Positions 6,541-6,764 of a stretch of 6,764 nucleotides of DNA are shown piece by piece. The DNA is from Candidatus Aerophobota bacterium (GTDB lineage: Bacteria > Aerophobota > Aerophobia > Aerophobales > AE-B3A): assembly GCA_030602105.1 (NCBI GenBank), contig JAUWAK010000062.1, forward strand, positions 1 to 6,764. Reading direction: 5' to 3'. The notes beneath the pieces are model-generated. The model was not told the DNA's origin. It saw only the letters and a program-made list of their open reading frames with translations, and ran no database searches. The first letter of the stretch is position 1, and every line of letters starts with the position of its first letter. A program made the translations under genes and the position numbers.

Positions 6541-6574
6541 GGTGATGCCCCTTTATTCTTGGTTTTGAATCACC
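6541..6574. repeat. Inverted repeat flanking the SDR ribosome-binding site
   Basis: GGTGAT (6541-6546) and ATCACC (6569-6574) are perfect 6-bp complements separated by 22 bases. The loop holds the SDR Shine-Dalgarno site and the stem abuts the start codon. It is short and could be chance; a role in translation control is only a possibility. Confidence 0.25.
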
Positions 6575-6620
6575 CCTTGACGGCCCCGCCGGTGAGTCCC
6601 TTTATCAGGTAATTCTGCAG
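6570..6620 (-). pseudogene. C-terminal remnant of a MalG-type sugar ABC transporter permease
   Basis: Read on the minus strand, 16 codons give LQNYLIKGLTGGAVKG and then TGA (6570-6572). This is the typical tail of MalG/UgpE-family inner-membrane permeases, many of which end in RGLTAGAVKG-like sequences. The family is about 270-300 aa, so over 90% is missing. An in-frame TAG (6621-6623) stands directly before the Leu, and the DNA beyond encodes an unrelated protein. The break is therefore at about 6620. The tail ends 29 bases before the SDR start, a normal operon gap, implying that permease and dehydrogenase were once co-transcribed. The peptide match is by eye and short, but distinctive and followed by a stop exactly where expected. 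Confidence 0.6.
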
Positions 6621-6627
6621 CTAACCG

Positions 6628-6764
6628 CTAAATAACCCTACCTTCTCTCTTCGCTTTAGCGTCTAAGGCACGTCCAATTGCACTACCTAGAAATATACCG
6701 AGTACCACTGCAAGACCATTGTATGATGTATCAAATGCTGCACTAGCCCCTGCCCCAACTCCCG
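6628..6764 (-). CDS. Small glycine-zipper membrane protein (partial, N-terminus off window)
   Basis: The last 44 codons of a gene entering from the right edge, ending at TAG (6628-6630). The segment GLAVVLGIFLGSAIGRALD is a glycine-spaced hydrophobic helix followed by a charged tail (AKAKREGRVI). It resembles the C-terminus of small uncharacterised proteins with repeated GIALGxAIGxALD motifs found in many bacteria and some archaea. The Gly/Ala spacing suggests helix packing in a membrane, but the function is unknown. It lies on the strand of the permease remnant and SDR, and stops only 8 bases before the permease scar, so it is probably on the far side of a rearrangement junction. Confidence 0.65.
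   Translation of the reverse strand, partial: GVGAGASAAFDTSYNGLAVVLGIFLGSAIGRALDAKAKREGRVI

Overview
The window looks like part of a chromosome from a mid-GC, probably uncultivated bacterium. The bacterial signs are a LexA repressor with a sigma70-type promoter, Shine-Dalgarno sites, a DnaE-type polymerase and short intergenic gaps. No gene here fixes the phylum. The small glycine-rich protein, the sugar-permease tail and the HEPN-type gene pair are types I associate with Chloroflexota, Cyanobacteria and related environmental lineages, but that is only an impression.

Left part (1-2836, minus strand): a two-gene SOS operon. A complete lexA is followed, with a 4-base ATGA overlap, by the first 725 codons of an error-prone-like DNA polymerase III alpha subunit (DnaE2/ImuC-like) that runs off the left edge. 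Upstream of lexA is a consensus-like promoter. A perfect 8-bp inverted repeat lies over its expected transcription start and is probably the LexA operator.

Middle (2818-5102, plus strand): a short leader contains a weak, possibly transposase-derived ORF and a promoter. The most unusual gene follows: a 685-residue predicted exported protein made of a signal peptide, an array of 33-residue ankyrin repeats, a TIM-barrel glycoside hydrolase domain (probable clan GH-A, with catalytic Glu candidates in NEP and ADE motifs) and a C-terminal beta-rich domain.

Right part (5209-6764): a small gene of a conserved uncharacterised family overlaps by 4 bases the start of a HEPN-type partner, which keeps only its N-terminus. 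It meets, tail to tail, a complete short-chain dehydrogenase on the minus strand. Just upstream of the dehydrogenase are the last 16 codons of a MalG-type sugar ABC permease, cut off abruptly. They are followed by the C-terminal 44 residues of a small glycine-zipper membrane protein that runs off the right edge.

The lexA-dnaE pair clearly works together in the DNA damage response. The permease scar suggests that the dehydrogenase once belonged to a sugar uptake and catabolism operon. The ankyrin-glycosidase gene has no visible operon partner. The two truncated genes flanking the dehydrogenase show that this end of the window has been rearranged.
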